Notes: generated by a model not told the origin, from the letters alone. A stretch of 60,948 nucleotides of DNA from Lactobacillaceae bacterium AF64-9pH9TA (GCA_027681045.1 JAQDCK010000010.1:1-60948), one strand, 5' to 3'. Counted from the first letter of the stretch, positions 25,514 through 33,893 are shown. Made by a program: numbers and translations.

Positions 25514-27058
25514 ATGGAAAAAGAGATCAAAAACATCATTGAGATGCGCCATATCGTGAAAGACTTTAACGGTTTTAAAGCCAACAACGATATCAACCTC
25601 ACGCTCCGCAAGGGCGAAATCCTGGCGCTTCTTGGCGAAAACGGCGCCGGCAAGTCTACTTTAATGAGTATTCTTTCCGGCCTGCTCGAACCAACCTCTG
25701 GCGAAATCTACGTGCGGGGCGAGAAAGTCAACATCTCCGGCCCAAACGTCGCTACCAGCCTGGGGATCGGGATGGTGCACCAGCACTTTATGCTGGCCCA
25801 GGCCTTCACTGTCCTGGAAAACATCATCTTAGGCCACGAAACCACCAAGGGCCTGGCCCTGGACTTCAAGACCGCCAGAGAAAAGATCCTGGCCCTGTCC
25901 AAGCAATACGGCCTGGCCATCGATCCTGACGCTAAGATTTCTGACATCACCGTTGCTCAGCAGCAAAGAGTTGAAATCCTGAAGGTTCTTTACCGCGGGG
26001 CCGACATCCTGATCTTCGACGAACCAACTGCCGTTTTGACGCCGCAGGAAATCACTGAATTCATCAAGATCATGAAGAACCTGGCCAAGGAAGGCAAGTC
26101 CATCATCTTGATCACCCACAAGCTGAAGGAAATCAAGGAAGGTGCCGACCGGGTCACTGTCATTCGGGCTGGTAAGTCCATCCAAACCGTCAACGTCGCT
26201 GATGCAGATGACGAACAATTGGCCGAAATGATGGTTGGCCACCATGTTAACTTTAAGCTGGACAAGGCTCCCCTTAATCTGGGCAAAAATATCCTGGAAG
26301 TCAAGGACCTGCACGTCAACGAAGACCGGGGGACCGAAGCAGTCAAGGGTCTCTCCTTCAATATCCGCGGTGGGGAAATCCTTGGTCTGGCCGGGATCGA
26401 CGGCAACGGCCAGGACGAACTGGTCGAAGCCATCACTGGCCTGCGCCACGTTGAAGGCGGCCAAGTCGTCATCAACGGCCAAGATTTGACCAACAAGCCA
26501 GTCCGCCAAATCACGGAAGCCGGCGTCGGCCACATCCCTGCCGACCGGCAAAAGTACGGCTTGATCCTGCAACTGCCTTTGTCTGAAAACATTGCCATCC
26601 AGACCTACTACAAGGAGCCTTACTCCAAGCACGGGATCATGAACGAAAAGGCCATCCGGGAACACGCCCGGGAACTGATCAAGAAGTTCGACGTCCGCAC
26701 GACCAGCGAACAATTGCCGGCCAGCGACCTGTCCGGTGGTAACCAGCAAAAGGCCATCATCGCCCGGGAACTTGACCGGGACGCTGACTTGATCATTGCC
26801 TTCCAGCCAACCCGGGGCCTGGACGTCGGGGCCATCGAATACATCCACAGCCAGCTGCTGAAGCAAAGAGACGCTGGCAAGGCCGTGCTCCTTGTTTCCT
26901 ACGAACTTGACGAAATCCTGCAGCTGTCTGACCGGATCGTCGTCCTGCACGACGGGGCCGAATCAGGTGAAGTCAAGCCTGACCAGACTAGTGAAACTGA
27001 ACTCGGTTTGCTTATGACCGGGAAGAATACCAAGAAGGAGGCTGCCGCTAATGATTAA
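25514..27058 (+). CDS. Nucleoside ABC transporter ATPase (YufO/NupA type)
   Basis: 514 residues with two fused ATPase domains, the sugar/nucleoside-type arrangement. Domain 1 (1-250): GENGAGKST near 42, the degenerate signature ITVAQQQRVEIL and LIFDEPTAVLTP. Domain 2 (260-510): Walker A is eroded to GIDGNGQDE, while the signature DLSGGNQQKAIIAREL is intact and Walker B reads DLIIAFQPTRGLD, with Phe-Gln in place of Asp-Glu. Such asymmetry is normal in this family. The gene overlaps the first permease gene by 8 bases. Confidence 0.93.
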   Translation: MEKEIKNIIEMRHIVKDFNGFKANNDINLTLRKGEILALLGENGAGKSTLMSILSGLLEPTSGEIYVRGEKVNISGPNVATSLGIGMVHQHFMLAQAFTVLENIILGHETTKGLALDFKTAREKILALSKQYGLAIDPDAKISDITVAQQQRVEILKVLYRGADILIFDEPTAVLTPQEITEFIKIMKNLAKEGKSIILITHKLKEIKEGADRVTVIRAGKSIQTVNVADADDEQLAEMMVGHHVNFKLDKAPLNLGKNILEVKDLHVNEDRGTEAVKGLSFNIRGGEILGLAGIDGNGQDELVEAITGLRHVEGGQVVINGQDLTNKPVRQITEAGVGHIPADRQKYGLILQLPLSENIAIQTYYKEPYSKHGIMNEKAIREHARELIKKFDVRTTSEQLPASDLSGGNQQKAIIARELDRDADLIIAFQPTRGLDVGAIEYIHSQLLKQRDAGKAVLLVSYELDEILQLSDRIVVLHDGAESGEVKPDQTSETELGLLMTGKNTKKEAAAND

Positions 27059-28190
27059 GGTGAGCCCTAAAGCCAAGCGGCTTTTAGTGCCGATCGTTTC
27101 TGTTATTGCCGGCTTTTTAGTCGGGGCCATCATCATGCTGGCCTGGAGCTATGACCCATTCCAGGCTTACAGCTCAATGTTTGAAAGTGCCCTGGGATCA
27201 GCCAACGGGATCGGGGAAACCATCCGTAACGCCACCCCGTTGATCTTTATCGCCATCGGCTTCCAGATCTCTTCAGCCGCTGGCTTCTTCAACATCGGTC
27301 TGCCGGGCCAGGCGCAAGCCGGCTGGCTGACCGCTATCTGGATCGGCCTGGCCTTCAAGGGCCTGCCGGGCTACATCCTCTTGCCATTTGAAATCATCGC
27401 CGGCATCCTGGCCGGTGCCTTGGTTGCCGGTATTGCCGGCTGGCTGCGGGCCTACTTCGGAACCAATGAAGTTATCTCGACCATCATGCTTAACTACACC
27501 GTCCTCTACCTCTGCCAATACCTGCACCAGGACGTCATGAGCAAGAGCCTCCGCGTTGACACCGACACTACCAAGACCATCGGGGCTAGCGGCAGCCTGC
27601 GGATTCCGTGGCTGAGCGAAATGTTCGGCGACTCCCGGATCAGCGGCGGTATCTTCCTGGCCATCATTGCCCTGGTCATCTTCTGGTTCTTGATGAAGAA
27701 GACCACGGTCGGCTTTGAAATCAAGGCGGTTGGTTTGAACCCATTTGCCAGCCGTTACGCCGGCATGAGCGACAAGAAGAACATCATCATCTCCATGCTC
27801 CTGTCAGGTGCCTTCTGTGGCCTGGGCGGGGTTGTACAAGGTCTGGGGACTTACCAAAACTACTTCACCCAAACGACTACCCTGGACATCGGCTGGGACG
27901 GTATGTCCGTTGCCCTTTTGGGCGGTATGAGTGCTATCGGCATCCTGCTGGCTTCCCTGCTCTTCTCCATCTTGAAGATCGGTGGCCTGGGGATGCAGAC
28001 GGCAGCCGGGATTCCATTTGAAATCGTTTCTATCGTCATCGCTGCCATTATCTTCTTCGTAGCCATCAGCTGGGCTGTCGGCCTCCTTTTCAAGGAAAAG
28101 AAGTCTGACAAAACCGCGACCTATATTGCCACGGCGGAAACCACCAGCCGGCAAGCCGCCAATGACCAGCAAAAAGGAGGGGAAGCATAA
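27051..28190 (+). CDS. Nucleoside ABC transporter permease 1 (YufP type)
   Basis: 379 residues, about ten membrane segments, BPD_transp_2 family. Marks: AGFFNIGLPGQAQAGWL near 80, FGTNEVISTIMLNY near 140 and GFEIKAVGLNPFASRYAGM near 222 (the EAA-like loop contacting the ATPase). C-terminal tail of about 35 residues is hydrophilic. Overlaps the ATPase gene by 8 bases and the next permease gene by one base at the stop/start junction. Confidence 0.93.
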   Translation: MIKVSPKAKRLLVPIVSVIAGFLVGAIIMLAWSYDPFQAYSSMFESALGSANGIGETIRNATPLIFIAIGFQISSAAGFFNIGLPGQAQAGWLTAIWIGLAFKGLPGYILLPFEIIAGILAGALVAGIAGWLRAYFGTNEVISTIMLNYTVLYLCQYLHQDVMSKSLRVDTDTTKTIGASGSLRIPWLSEMFGDSRISGGIFLAIIALVIFWFLMKKTTVGFEIKAVGLNPFASRYAGMSDKKNIIISMLLSGAFCGLGGVVQGLGTYQNYFTQTTTLDIGWDGMSVALLGGMSAIGILLASLLFSILKIGGLGMQTAAGIPFEIVSIVIAAIIFFVAISWAVGLLFKEKKSDKTATYIATAETTSRQAANDQQKGGEA

Positions 28191-29146
28191 TGAACTTCGT
28201 GACTGTATTAGCCTTAATCGTTTCATCAACTTTAGTTTATTCAGCTCCCTTGATTTTCACCGCTTTGGGCGGGACCTTCAGTGAAAACTCAGGGATCGTC
28301 AACGTTGGTTTGGAAGGGATCATGACCATGGGGGCCTTCACCTCCATCGTCTTCAACCTGAGCTTCGCCTCAACCTTCGGCGCCGCTACTCCATGGCTGG
28401 GTGCCCTCTTGGGCGGGATTGTCGGGATCATTTTCTCCCTGCTGCACGCCGTTGCCACGGTCAACTGGCGGGCTGACCACGTTATTTCCGGGACGGTCTT
28501 GAACTTAATGGCGCCGCCATTGGCCGTCTTCCTGGTCAAGGCCATCTACAACAAGGGGCAGACCGAAAACATCAACCAAAACTTCGGCTACTTCTCCTTC
28601 CCTGGCCTGGCCAACATCCCGGTTATCGGGCCGATCTTCTTCAAGAACACTTCAGCTCCTGCCTGGGTGGCCATCATCTTGTCCATCTTCCTCTACTGGG
28701 TACTGTACAAGACCCGCTTTGGCCTGCGTCTGCGGTCCAGCGGTGAAAACCCGCAAGCTGCCGACACTTTGGGGATCAACGTCTACAAGATGCGTTACGC
28801 CGGCGTCTTGATCTCCGGTTTCCTCGGCGGGATCGGCGGGGCCGTCTTCGCTGAAGCAATTGCCGGGAACTTCTCAGTTTCCACTATTGCCGGGCAAGGT
28901 TTCATGGCCCTGGCAGCCATGATCTTCGGCCGCTACAACCCAATCGGCGCTATGCTGTCCTCCCTCTTCTTTGGCTTCGCGCAAAGCTTGAGTATCATCG
29001 GGGACCAGATTCCAGGCATTTCCAGCCTGCCATCCGTTTACCTGCAGATCGCGCCTTACGTCTTAACGATCATCGTTCTGGTGGTCTTCTTCGGCAAGAC
29101 TGTCGGGCCAGCTGCCGACGGGCAAAACTACATCAAGTCGAAATAA
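28190..29146 (+). CDS. Nucleoside ABC transporter permease 2 (YufQ type)
   Basis: 318 residues, BPD_transp_2 family, partner of the preceding permease. Marks: FSENSGIVNVGLEGIMTMGAF near 32-52, ISGTVLNLMAPP near 100 and FGLRLRSSGENPQAADTLGIN near 175-195. Together with the ATPase and the BMP lipoproteins it forms a complete purine nucleoside importer. Last gene of the operon, followed by a strong terminator. Confidence 0.93.
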   Translation: MNFVTVLALIVSSTLVYSAPLIFTALGGTFSENSGIVNVGLEGIMTMGAFTSIVFNLSFASTFGAATPWLGALLGGIVGIIFSLLHAVATVNWRADHVISGTVLNLMAPPLAVFLVKAIYNKGQTENINQNFGYFSFPGLANIPVIGPIFFKNTSAPAWVAIILSIFLYWVLYKTRFGLRLRSSGENPQAADTLGINVYKMRYAGVLISGFLGGIGGAVFAEAIAGNFSVSTIAGQGFMALAAMIFGRYNPIGAMLSSLFFGFAQSLSIIGDQIPGISSLPSVYLQIAPYVLTIIVLVVFFGKTVGPAADGQNYIKSK

Positions 29147-29148
29147 AG

Positions 29149-29174
29149 AAAACAGGGCTTTGGCCCTGTTTTTT
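29149..29174 (+). terminator. Terminator of the nucleoside ABC operon
   Basis: AACAGGGC pairs with GCCCTGTT and is followed by T4-6, directly after the permease stop. Confidence 0.85.
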
Positions 29175-29228
29175 ACTGACATTTTTTCTAAAAAAATGCT
29201 AGAGTAAATTAATGACAAGTTTTTAAAG

Positions 29229-29328
29229 CAAGCTTTGTGGAGCTTGGTTCACTGGAATATTAGAGTATGACTCCAATTCTGGCTGAATCCAAAGAGCCTT
29301 TCCGGGCCCGGATTCGTTGAATTGGAGT
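29229..29328 (+). ncRNA. Long structured RNA-like element, unassigned
   Basis: Two nested elements. CAAGCT/AGCTTG at 29229-29246, then ACTCCAATTC (29270-29279) pairs perfectly with GAATTGGAGT (29319-29328), and inside it GAATCC (29285-29290) pairs with GGATTC (29310-29315) around a GC-rich loop. No T run follows, so it is not a simple terminator. It stands upstream of a gene remnant and could be the leader or riboswitch of a lost gene. Confidence 0.4.
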
Positions 29329-29345
29329 TTCTTATTGGATCTTAG

Positions 29346-29504
29346 AATTTAATAGAAGCTCATGAAAAAGTCGCCCCTTCCGTGATCTGGTCGATCATGG
29401 GGTCACAAGCCGCCTTCATCGTCCTCTTCGTCTTCCCCCTCTTGATTTTTGCCTGCGTCTTGCGCTTGATTAAACGCGACAAGCAAGGTCTGGTCAAAAA
29501 CTAA
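29346..29504 (+). pseudogene. C-terminal remnant of a membrane protein
   Basis: An open frame without a plausible start reads ...EAHEKVAPSVIWSIM, GSQAAFIVLFVFPLLIFACV, LRLIKRDKQGLVKN and then stops. It has one long hydrophobic segment and a basic cytosolic tail like the last helix of a multi-span transporter. Upstream the frame is closed by a stop after a few codons. The parent family is not identifiable. Confidence 0.5.
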
Positions 29505-29512
29505 AGCAAGCG

Positions 29513-29546
29513 AAAAGCCTTACTCCACACGGAGCAAGGCTTTTTT
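29513..29546. terminator. Bidirectional terminator
   Basis: AAAGCCTTACTCC pairs with GGAGCAAGGCTTT (one mismatch) around four bases, with T6 on the plus strand; it also lies at the end of the minus-strand gene at 29545. Confidence 0.75.
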
Positions 29547-30042
29547 AGATCTTAAAAAGCAATGTGGCCAGCAGGCGCAAAAGCGCGAAGACCGCGAAGA
29601 CCCAGATGCTGTCTTTGATCCCGCCTAAATAGTGGCGCTGGTAGAGAGTCATCCCGGCAGCCGCGGCAAAAAGCAGGATAAGGGATACGGCGGCCAGCCA
29701 GCTGCCCGGCCAGTAGATCAAATGGATCACAAACAGGCAAGCCAGGTAGGGCCAGGACCACTTCAGCCGCAGCAGGGTAAACTGCTTCCGGCTCAAGTGC
29801 CGGGTCAGCAAGAGCGGCTCAATCCCGGCCAGGTCCAGCCGCGGCAGCATGACGCTGACCCAGTCAAAGAAGAGCAGGTCTCCGGACAAGATCTGGTCTC
29901 TGACGGCATAGGTGTAATAGCCCGTGTTCGCCAGATCCAGGCTGCTCCCCTTCAGCTCAACGAAATGCTTTCTGGCCAGGACCAGAATCGCTGCTGTTAA
30001 AACAGCGTAAATAAAATAAGCGATATTCTTTTTATTTTTCAT
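29545..30042 (-). CDS. Four-span membrane protein, unknown
   Basis: 165 residues. Hydrophobic segments at about 7-23, 98-114, 116-132 and 147-163; the loop 24-97 is rich in Leu and Arg (SRKQFTLLRLKWSW). No family is recognised. It has a weak ribosome site and stands alone between a terminator and the reductase gene. Confidence 0.6.
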   Translation of the reverse strand: MKNKKNIAYFIYAVLTAAILVLARKHFVELKGSSLDLANTGYYTYAVRDQILSGDLLFFDWVSVMLPRLDLAGIEPLLLTRHLSRKQFTLLRLKWSWPYLACLFVIHLIYWPGSWLAAVSLILLFAAAAGMTLYQRHYLGGIKDSIWVFAVFALLRLLATLLFKI

Positions 30043-30170
30043 GCAGTTACACTCTTTTCTTTCCCGATATTCTTACAAACTGCATGATAGTGTTATCTTT
30101 AGCCGCTGTCAACTGTTATCCGGTTATTTATCAGCTTTCCGCGGGGATTTTGCTTCCTGTATGCAAAAAA

Positions 30171-31013
30171 TCAAATGCTCTCCAAAGGCTGCTTGCTCTT
30201 CGGTGGCAGGTAATCCCGGTCCAAGGCGGCCAGTTCACCGGCAGTCAAGACCAGGTCAGCAGCCGCCAGGTTGGCCCGCATGTGGGCAACTGAACTGGCT
30301 TTGGGAATGGTCAAGACCTGCCCAGTTCGCATGGTCCAGGCCAGCAATACTTGGTGAACGGACACGCCCCGTTTGTCCGCGATCTGCTTGAGACTGGCCT
30401 TAACGGGGATGGATTGCCCGTTGCCGGAGTTAAAGGGTGAGTAGCCGACAAAGGCAATGTCGTGCTGCTTTTGCCAAGGCAGGAGGTCATATTCAACGCC
30501 CCGCTTGTCGAGATTGTAGAGGTCTTCATTGGCAAAAACGGCCCCTTCTCCGGCGATATCTACCAGCTCCTGCATGTCAGCCGTGTCGAAGTTGGAAACG
30601 CCCCAGTGGCGGATTAGGCCGGTTCTTTGCAAATCCTGCAGGCCCTTGACAGTTTCTGCCAAAGGATAATCGCTCTTCCAGTGCAAAAGATACAAGTCCA
30701 GATAGTCTGTCCCCAGCCGCTTTAAGCTGGCGGCCAGGCTTTTTTTCTGGTCATCAGGACTGGCATGCCAGGGGTAGAACTTGGAAATAAGGAAAAGCTG
30801 GCTCCGGTCCAGGTCCTTGATGGCTTCGCCAATCAGGCTTTCAGCCTGCCCTTCCCCGTACATTTCAGCAGTGTCGATCACGTTGACCCCGGCAGACAAG
30901 CCATACCTTATGGCCGCGATTTCCTTCTCCCGCCTGCTGGCATTTTCCCCCATGTTCCAGGTGCCCAGGCCCAGCTGGCTCAGTTTTTCCTCTTTGACGG
31001 TCATGTATTTCAT
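30171..31013 (-). CDS. Aldo/keto reductase
   Basis: 280 residues, TIM-barrel NADPH-dependent reductase. The catalytic tetrad is intact: Asp 47 (NVIDTAEMYGEGQAE), Tyr 52, Lys 78 (FLISKFYPW) and His 111 (DLYLLHWKSDYPL). The C-terminal cofactor region is IPKASSVAHMRANLAA. Probably reduces small aldehydes or ketones in the cytosol. Transcribed alone; physiological substrate unknown. Confidence 0.9.
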   Translation of the reverse strand: MKYMTVKEEKLSQLGLGTWNMGENASRREKEIAAIRYGLSAGVNVIDTAEMYGEGQAESLIGEAIKDLDRSQLFLISKFYPWHASPDDQKKSLAASLKRLGTDYLDLYLLHWKSDYPLAETVKGLQDLQRTGLIRHWGVSNFDTADMQELVDIAGEGAVFANEDLYNLDKRGVEYDLLPWQKQHDIAFVGYSPFNSGNGQSIPVKASLKQIADKRGVSVHQVLLAWTMRTGQVLTIPKASSVAHMRANLAAADLVLTAGELAALDRDYLPPKSKQPLESI

Positions 31014-31138
31014 GCTCTTGCCTCCATATATTTCCTATTTTTTCTGTTTTGCTTTATTCTTTCCATTTCTTCCCTCTAAGCATAGTACATAGGGAACAAT
31101 TTTTGGAAAAAAGCACTTGGATTTTGCCAGGATTTATC

Positions 31139-31148
31139 GGTCTAGACC
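31139..31148. promoter_or_regulatory. GntR/NagR-type operator, upstream copy
   Basis: GGTCTAGACC is a perfect palindrome that matches the core of sites bound by HutC-class NagR/YvoA repressors, which control amino-sugar genes. It abuts the -35 box of nagB. Confidence 0.65.
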
Positions 31149-31177
31149 TTGACAAAAAATCTTCTTGGAACTAAAAT
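31149..31177 (+). promoter_or_regulatory. nagB promoter
   Basis: Consensus TTGACA at 31149 and TAAAAT at 31172 with exactly 17 bases between, flanked on both sides by NagR-type palindromes. Confidence 0.8.
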
Positions 31178-31188
31178 GGACTATACCA
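31177..31188. promoter_or_regulatory. GntR/NagR-type operator, downstream copy
   Basis: TGGACTATACCA, an imperfect version of the TGGTCTAGACCA palindrome, overlaps the end of the -10 box. With the upstream copy it would lock the promoter until glucosamine-6-phosphate accumulates (the known effector class). Confidence 0.6.
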
Positions 31189-31225
31189 ATATGAGTGAGT
31201 AAAAAATCAAGGAGTCGTGATCATC

Positions 31226-31930
31226 ATGAAAGTTATGGTTGTGAAAAACGCCAGTGAATTAGATAAGCAGGCCTTTGACCTTTTGACAAAGGCGGTTGAC
31301 GAAGGGGCTAAGACCTTGGGCTTGGCAACCGGGTCTTCACCAGTTGAGCTCTACCAGGAGATTGTGGCCAGCCAGCTCGACTTCAGTCAAATGACCAGCG
31401 TCAACTTGGATGAATACGTTGGTCTTAGCCCGGAAAACCCGCAGAGCTACCACTACTTCATGAACCAACATCTCTTCCAGTACAAGCCATTCAAGCACTC
31501 TTACCTGCCAGACGGCCAGGCAAAGGACATCCAGGCAGAGTGCGGCCGCTACAACCAGATTTTGGCGGAAAACCCGGTAGACTTGCAAATCTTAGGGATC
31601 GGGCAGAACGGGCACATCGCCTTCAATGAACCGGGGACGCCGTTTGACAGCGTGACTCATGAAGTTGCTTTGACGGAAAGTACGATCAAGGCCAACGCCC
31701 GCTTCTTCGACAGCATTGATGAAGTGCCAAAGAGCGCCATCTGCATGGGGATTGCCAATATCATGGCGGCTAAGGAGATCATCCTTTTGGCCAAGGGGGA
31801 AAGCAAGGCTGAGGCTATTAAAGCCATGGTTGAAGGGCCAGTGACTACGGATATCCCGGCCAGCGTCCTGCAAAAGCACCCGAACGTTACGGTGATTGCC
31901 GACCAGGCAGCCGCTAGCTTGCTTAAATAA
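31226..31930 (+). CDS. nagB: Glucosamine-6-phosphate deaminase NagB
   Basis: 234 residues from the ATG at 31226; a GTG nine bases earlier sits only two bases from GGAG and is unlikely. Family marks: [13 protein letters not shown] near 33, VNLDEYVGL near 60, and [16 protein letters not shown] near 118-134 with the catalytic Asp/His set. It converts glucosamine-6-phosphate to fructose-6-phosphate and ammonia. Short form without the C-terminal allosteric extension, as usual in Gram-positives. Two operators suggest induction by amino sugars. Confidence 0.95.
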   Translation: MKVMVVKNASELDKQAFDLLTKAVDEGAKTLGLATGSSPVELYQEIVASQLDFSQMTSVNLDEYVGLSPENPQSYHYFMNQHLFQYKPFKHSYLPDGQAKDIQAECGRYNQILAENPVDLQILGIGQNGHIAFNEPGTPFDSVTHEVALTESTIKANARFFDSIDEVPKSAICMGIANIMAAKEIILLAKGESKAEAIKAMVEGPVTTDIPASVLQKHPNVTVIADQAAASLLK

Positions 31931-31936
31931 GAAGTA

Positions 31937-31978
31937 AAACAGGAGCATCTTCTCAGTAAGAAGATGCTCCTGTTTTTT
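31937..31978 (+). terminator. nagB terminator
   Basis: AAAACAGGAGCATCTTC pairs perfectly with its complement around seven bases, with a T run. Confidence 0.9.
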
Positions 31979-31989
31979 ACTAAAACTTT

Positions 31990-32003
31990 GGAAAGCGATT
32001 GCA
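31990..32003. promoter_or_regulatory. cre-like site over a promoter
   Basis: GGAAAGCGATTGCA matches the CcpA consensus TGWAARCGYTWNCW at 12 of 14 positions. It overlaps the -35 box (TTGCAA, 31999) of a promoter with TATAAT at 32023 and an 18-base spacer. Glucose repression of the small peptide downstream is suggested. Confidence 0.4.
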
Positions 32004-32080
32004 AAAGCGGAATTAATTATAATATAATATGTAACAGATATTATGGATTTACATCATATTTAACATTGGGAGTGATGAAA

Positions 32081-32185
32081 ATGCCTTGGTTTACAATCAT
32101 GACGGTCATCGTAGTCATTTTGGCAGTCTTCGGCATAATTACTTTGGCCAAGTATCTGATCAACTACTCTAAAAGAGACCGCTAA
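32081..32185 (+). CDS. 34-residue single-span membrane peptide
   Basis: The ATG at 32081 stands eight bases after GGGAG. The peptide begins MPWFTIM, has one continuous hydrophobic helix (about residues 5-25) and a basic end YSKRDR. It has its own promoter, a cre-like site and a hairpin (32203-32225) that would be its terminator. It could be a regulatory small membrane protein or a type I toxin, although no antisense RNA is evident. Confidence 0.5.
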   Translation: MPWFTIMTVIVVILAVFGIITLAKYLINYSKRDR

Positions 32186-32202
32186 ACAGCATACGCAAAA
32201 GG

Positions 32203-32225
32203 ATCTGCCTCAACAGAAGGCAGAT
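32203..32225 (+). terminator. Terminator hairpin cut by the IS element
   Basis: ATCTGCCT pairs with AGGCAGAT around seven bases. The expected T run is missing because the insertion element begins one base later. Confidence 0.55.
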
Positions 32226-32228
32226 ATG

Positions 32229-32260
32229 ACCCCCGAAATTAGGACACTAATTTCGGGGGT
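32229..32260 (+). terminator. Hairpin at the left end of the IS
   Basis: ACCCCCGAAATTAG pairs perfectly with CTAATTTCGGGGGT around GACA and is followed by TATTTT. It lies before the transposase start and would stop outside transcripts or hide the start region. Confidence 0.7.
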
Positions 32261-32267
32261 TATTTTC

Positions 32268-33587
32268 ATGACTAAATACACTAAAGAAATCAAATATGGG
32301 ATGAGGCCAGGAGAAATTGCATATATGGTGGCCTTACTTCAAAGGCATGGAGAAGGTATCCTGGATCACCCTCAACAGAAATATACTTGTGATTTTAAGC
32401 TTGCGGCTATTGATAGGGTTCTGCTAGGTGGTGAAGCACTTAGGCAGGTTTCTCTAGACTTAGGACTTACAAATACAGGAATTCTTGCTAATTGGCTTCG
32501 CTCTTTTAAAGAAAACGGGTATACCGTCATTACCTGGAAGAAAGGTAGACCACCCAAGAATGCCCAAAAGCAAGGACAAACAACGGATCAAAGAGCTGGA
32601 AGAGTAGGTAAAGAGGCTTACAGTCGAGCTTGCATACATAAAAAAATTAGAGGCCTTAATTCAAGGACGGAAGAACCAAGAAAAGAAGAATTAGCTCGTG
32701 CAATCAATGAATTAAGGCAAGAATTGCGGCTTAGCGTTAAGTACATTATCGACGTTATCAATGCCAACCCTGGATTGCCTCATATCTCAAGAAGTAACTA
32801 CTACTACCAAACCCATAAGCTTGATAAGGATTCTGGTAATCAGAAACTGATGGATAGAATCAAAGAGATCTTTCTTGAACACAGACAGCGCTATGGGTAC
32901 CGGCGAATCTACGGACAGCTTCGCCGGGAAGACTATGAGGTCAACCATAAGAAGGTGCAAAGGCTCATGCAAAAGATGGGCTTGTTCGCCATCTCAATCC
33001 GCAAGAAACGCAAATACAGCAGCTATTACGGCGTTCAAGGCAAAATCAAGCCAGACTTAATCAAGCGCAAATTCTACGCAATTATTCCCAACAGACATTG
33101 GTTTACCGACGTGACTGAATTCCATCTTAAAGATCAAAAGCTCTACCTTTCTCCAATTATCGATGGTTGTACCCAAGAAATCATCTCCTACAACATTTCT
33201 AGGCACCCAGACCTTAAGCAAGTGATGACCATGCTAGATGACGCATTTGAGAAGCACCCAGCTCTTAACGGGCTTATTTTCCACTCAGACCGTGGCTGGC
33301 AATATCAGCACTATGCTTATCAAGCCGCTCTGGCTAACAGAGGGATCGATCAGAGTATGTCCAGATTGGGTAATTCTCTTGATGACGGCTTAATGGAGGG
33401 CTTCTTCGGCATTCTTAAGCGGGAGATGTTCTACGGCCAAGAACATAAATACAAGGACTTAAATGAGCTTGAGCAAGCTATTCACAGATACATCGATTAC
33501 TACAACAACGTAAGAATCAAAACAGGACGAAAAAACATGACCCCAATCGAATATCGGAATCATGTTTTAACAACCTTAACGGCATAA
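32268..33587 (+). CDS. IS3-family transposase, OrfA and OrfB fused by an indel
   Basis: 439 residues from ATG 32268. Residues 1-90 are OrfA helix-turn-helix sequence (FKLAAIDRVLLGGEALRQVSLDLG). In the +1 frame, from about 32558, one reads PKSKDKQRIKELEE, a TAG, then VKRLTVELAYIKKLEALIQ, the leucine-zipper end of OrfA, so the present frame has an extra base near AAGAATGCCC. It has therefore replaced the zipper by unrelated sequence and joined OrfB. The OrfB DDE residues are present: HWFTDVTEF, FHSDRGWQYQ and LMEGFFGILKRE. The protein may be inactive because the dimerising zipper is lost. Confidence 0.75.
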   Translation: MTKYTKEIKYGMRPGEIAYMVALLQRHGEGILDHPQQKYTCDFKLAAIDRVLLGGEALRQVSLDLGLTNTGILANWLRSFKENGYTVITWKKGRPPKNAQKQGQTTDQRAGRVGKEAYSRACIHKKIRGLNSRTEEPRKEELARAINELRQELRLSVKYIIDVINANPGLPHISRSNYYYQTHKLDKDSGNQKLMDRIKEIFLEHRQRYGYRRIYGQLRREDYEVNHKKVQRLMQKMGLFAISIRKKRKYSSYYGVQGKIKPDLIKRKFYAIIPNRHWFTDVTEFHLKDQKLYLSPIIDGCTQEIISYNISRHPDLKQVMTMLDDAFEKHPALNGLIFHSDRGWQYQHYAYQAALANRGIDQSMSRLGNSLDDGLMEGFFGILKREMFYGQEHKYKDLNELEQAIHRYIDYYNNVRIKTGRKNMTPIEYRNHVLTTLTA

Positions 33588-33612
33588 CACTAATTTGTCC
33601 CAATTTTGGGGG

Positions 33613-33822
33613 TCACATCATTGAATTCACGATGTTCTGCTTTTCCTGATTAGAAAAGCCAATCCGGCGGTAAAGAGCAACGTAGTCGGCAAGAACTTGC
33701 TCTACTATAGCAACGAATTGCTCTAGCTTTCGGTTCTTTACATGGATTCGCCTTAAGATAGTTAACAAGGCGAGGCTAGCGAGCCAGATGGCAAACGCAA
33801 TTAATTCTGGATATACACTTAT
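33613..33822 (-). pseudogene. Small membrane-plus-coiled-coil gene cut by the IS
   Basis: A minus-strand frame reads SVYPELIAFAIWLASLALL, TILRRIHVKNRKLEQFVAIV and EQVLADYVALYRRIGFSNQ, ending NIVNSMM and a stop made by the IS terminal bases. It has one membrane segment then a heptad-like helix. GAGGTG lies 6 bases before an ATA where an ATG would be expected, so the start may also be mutated. I do not recognise the family. Confidence 0.5.
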
Positions 33823-33893
33823 ATGCTTTTCACCTCAGTTCTTGATAGAATGTACTAAAATCAAAACATAAATTAATTTTTCAAGAGGTAATT

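Larger units (their letters stand above)
32227..33615 (+). mobile_element. IS3-family insertion sequence (IS150-like group)
   Basis: A 1,389-bp element. Left end TGACCCCCGAAATTAGGACA and the complement of the right end TGACCCCCAAAATTGGGACA match at 18 of 20 positions. The transposase has the IS3 DDE core. No target duplication is visible: the outer flanks are ...CAGATA and CATCAT..., which suggests later loss of one flank. The left end forms a 14-bp hairpin (32229-32260) that should block read-through from outside. Confidence 0.85.
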
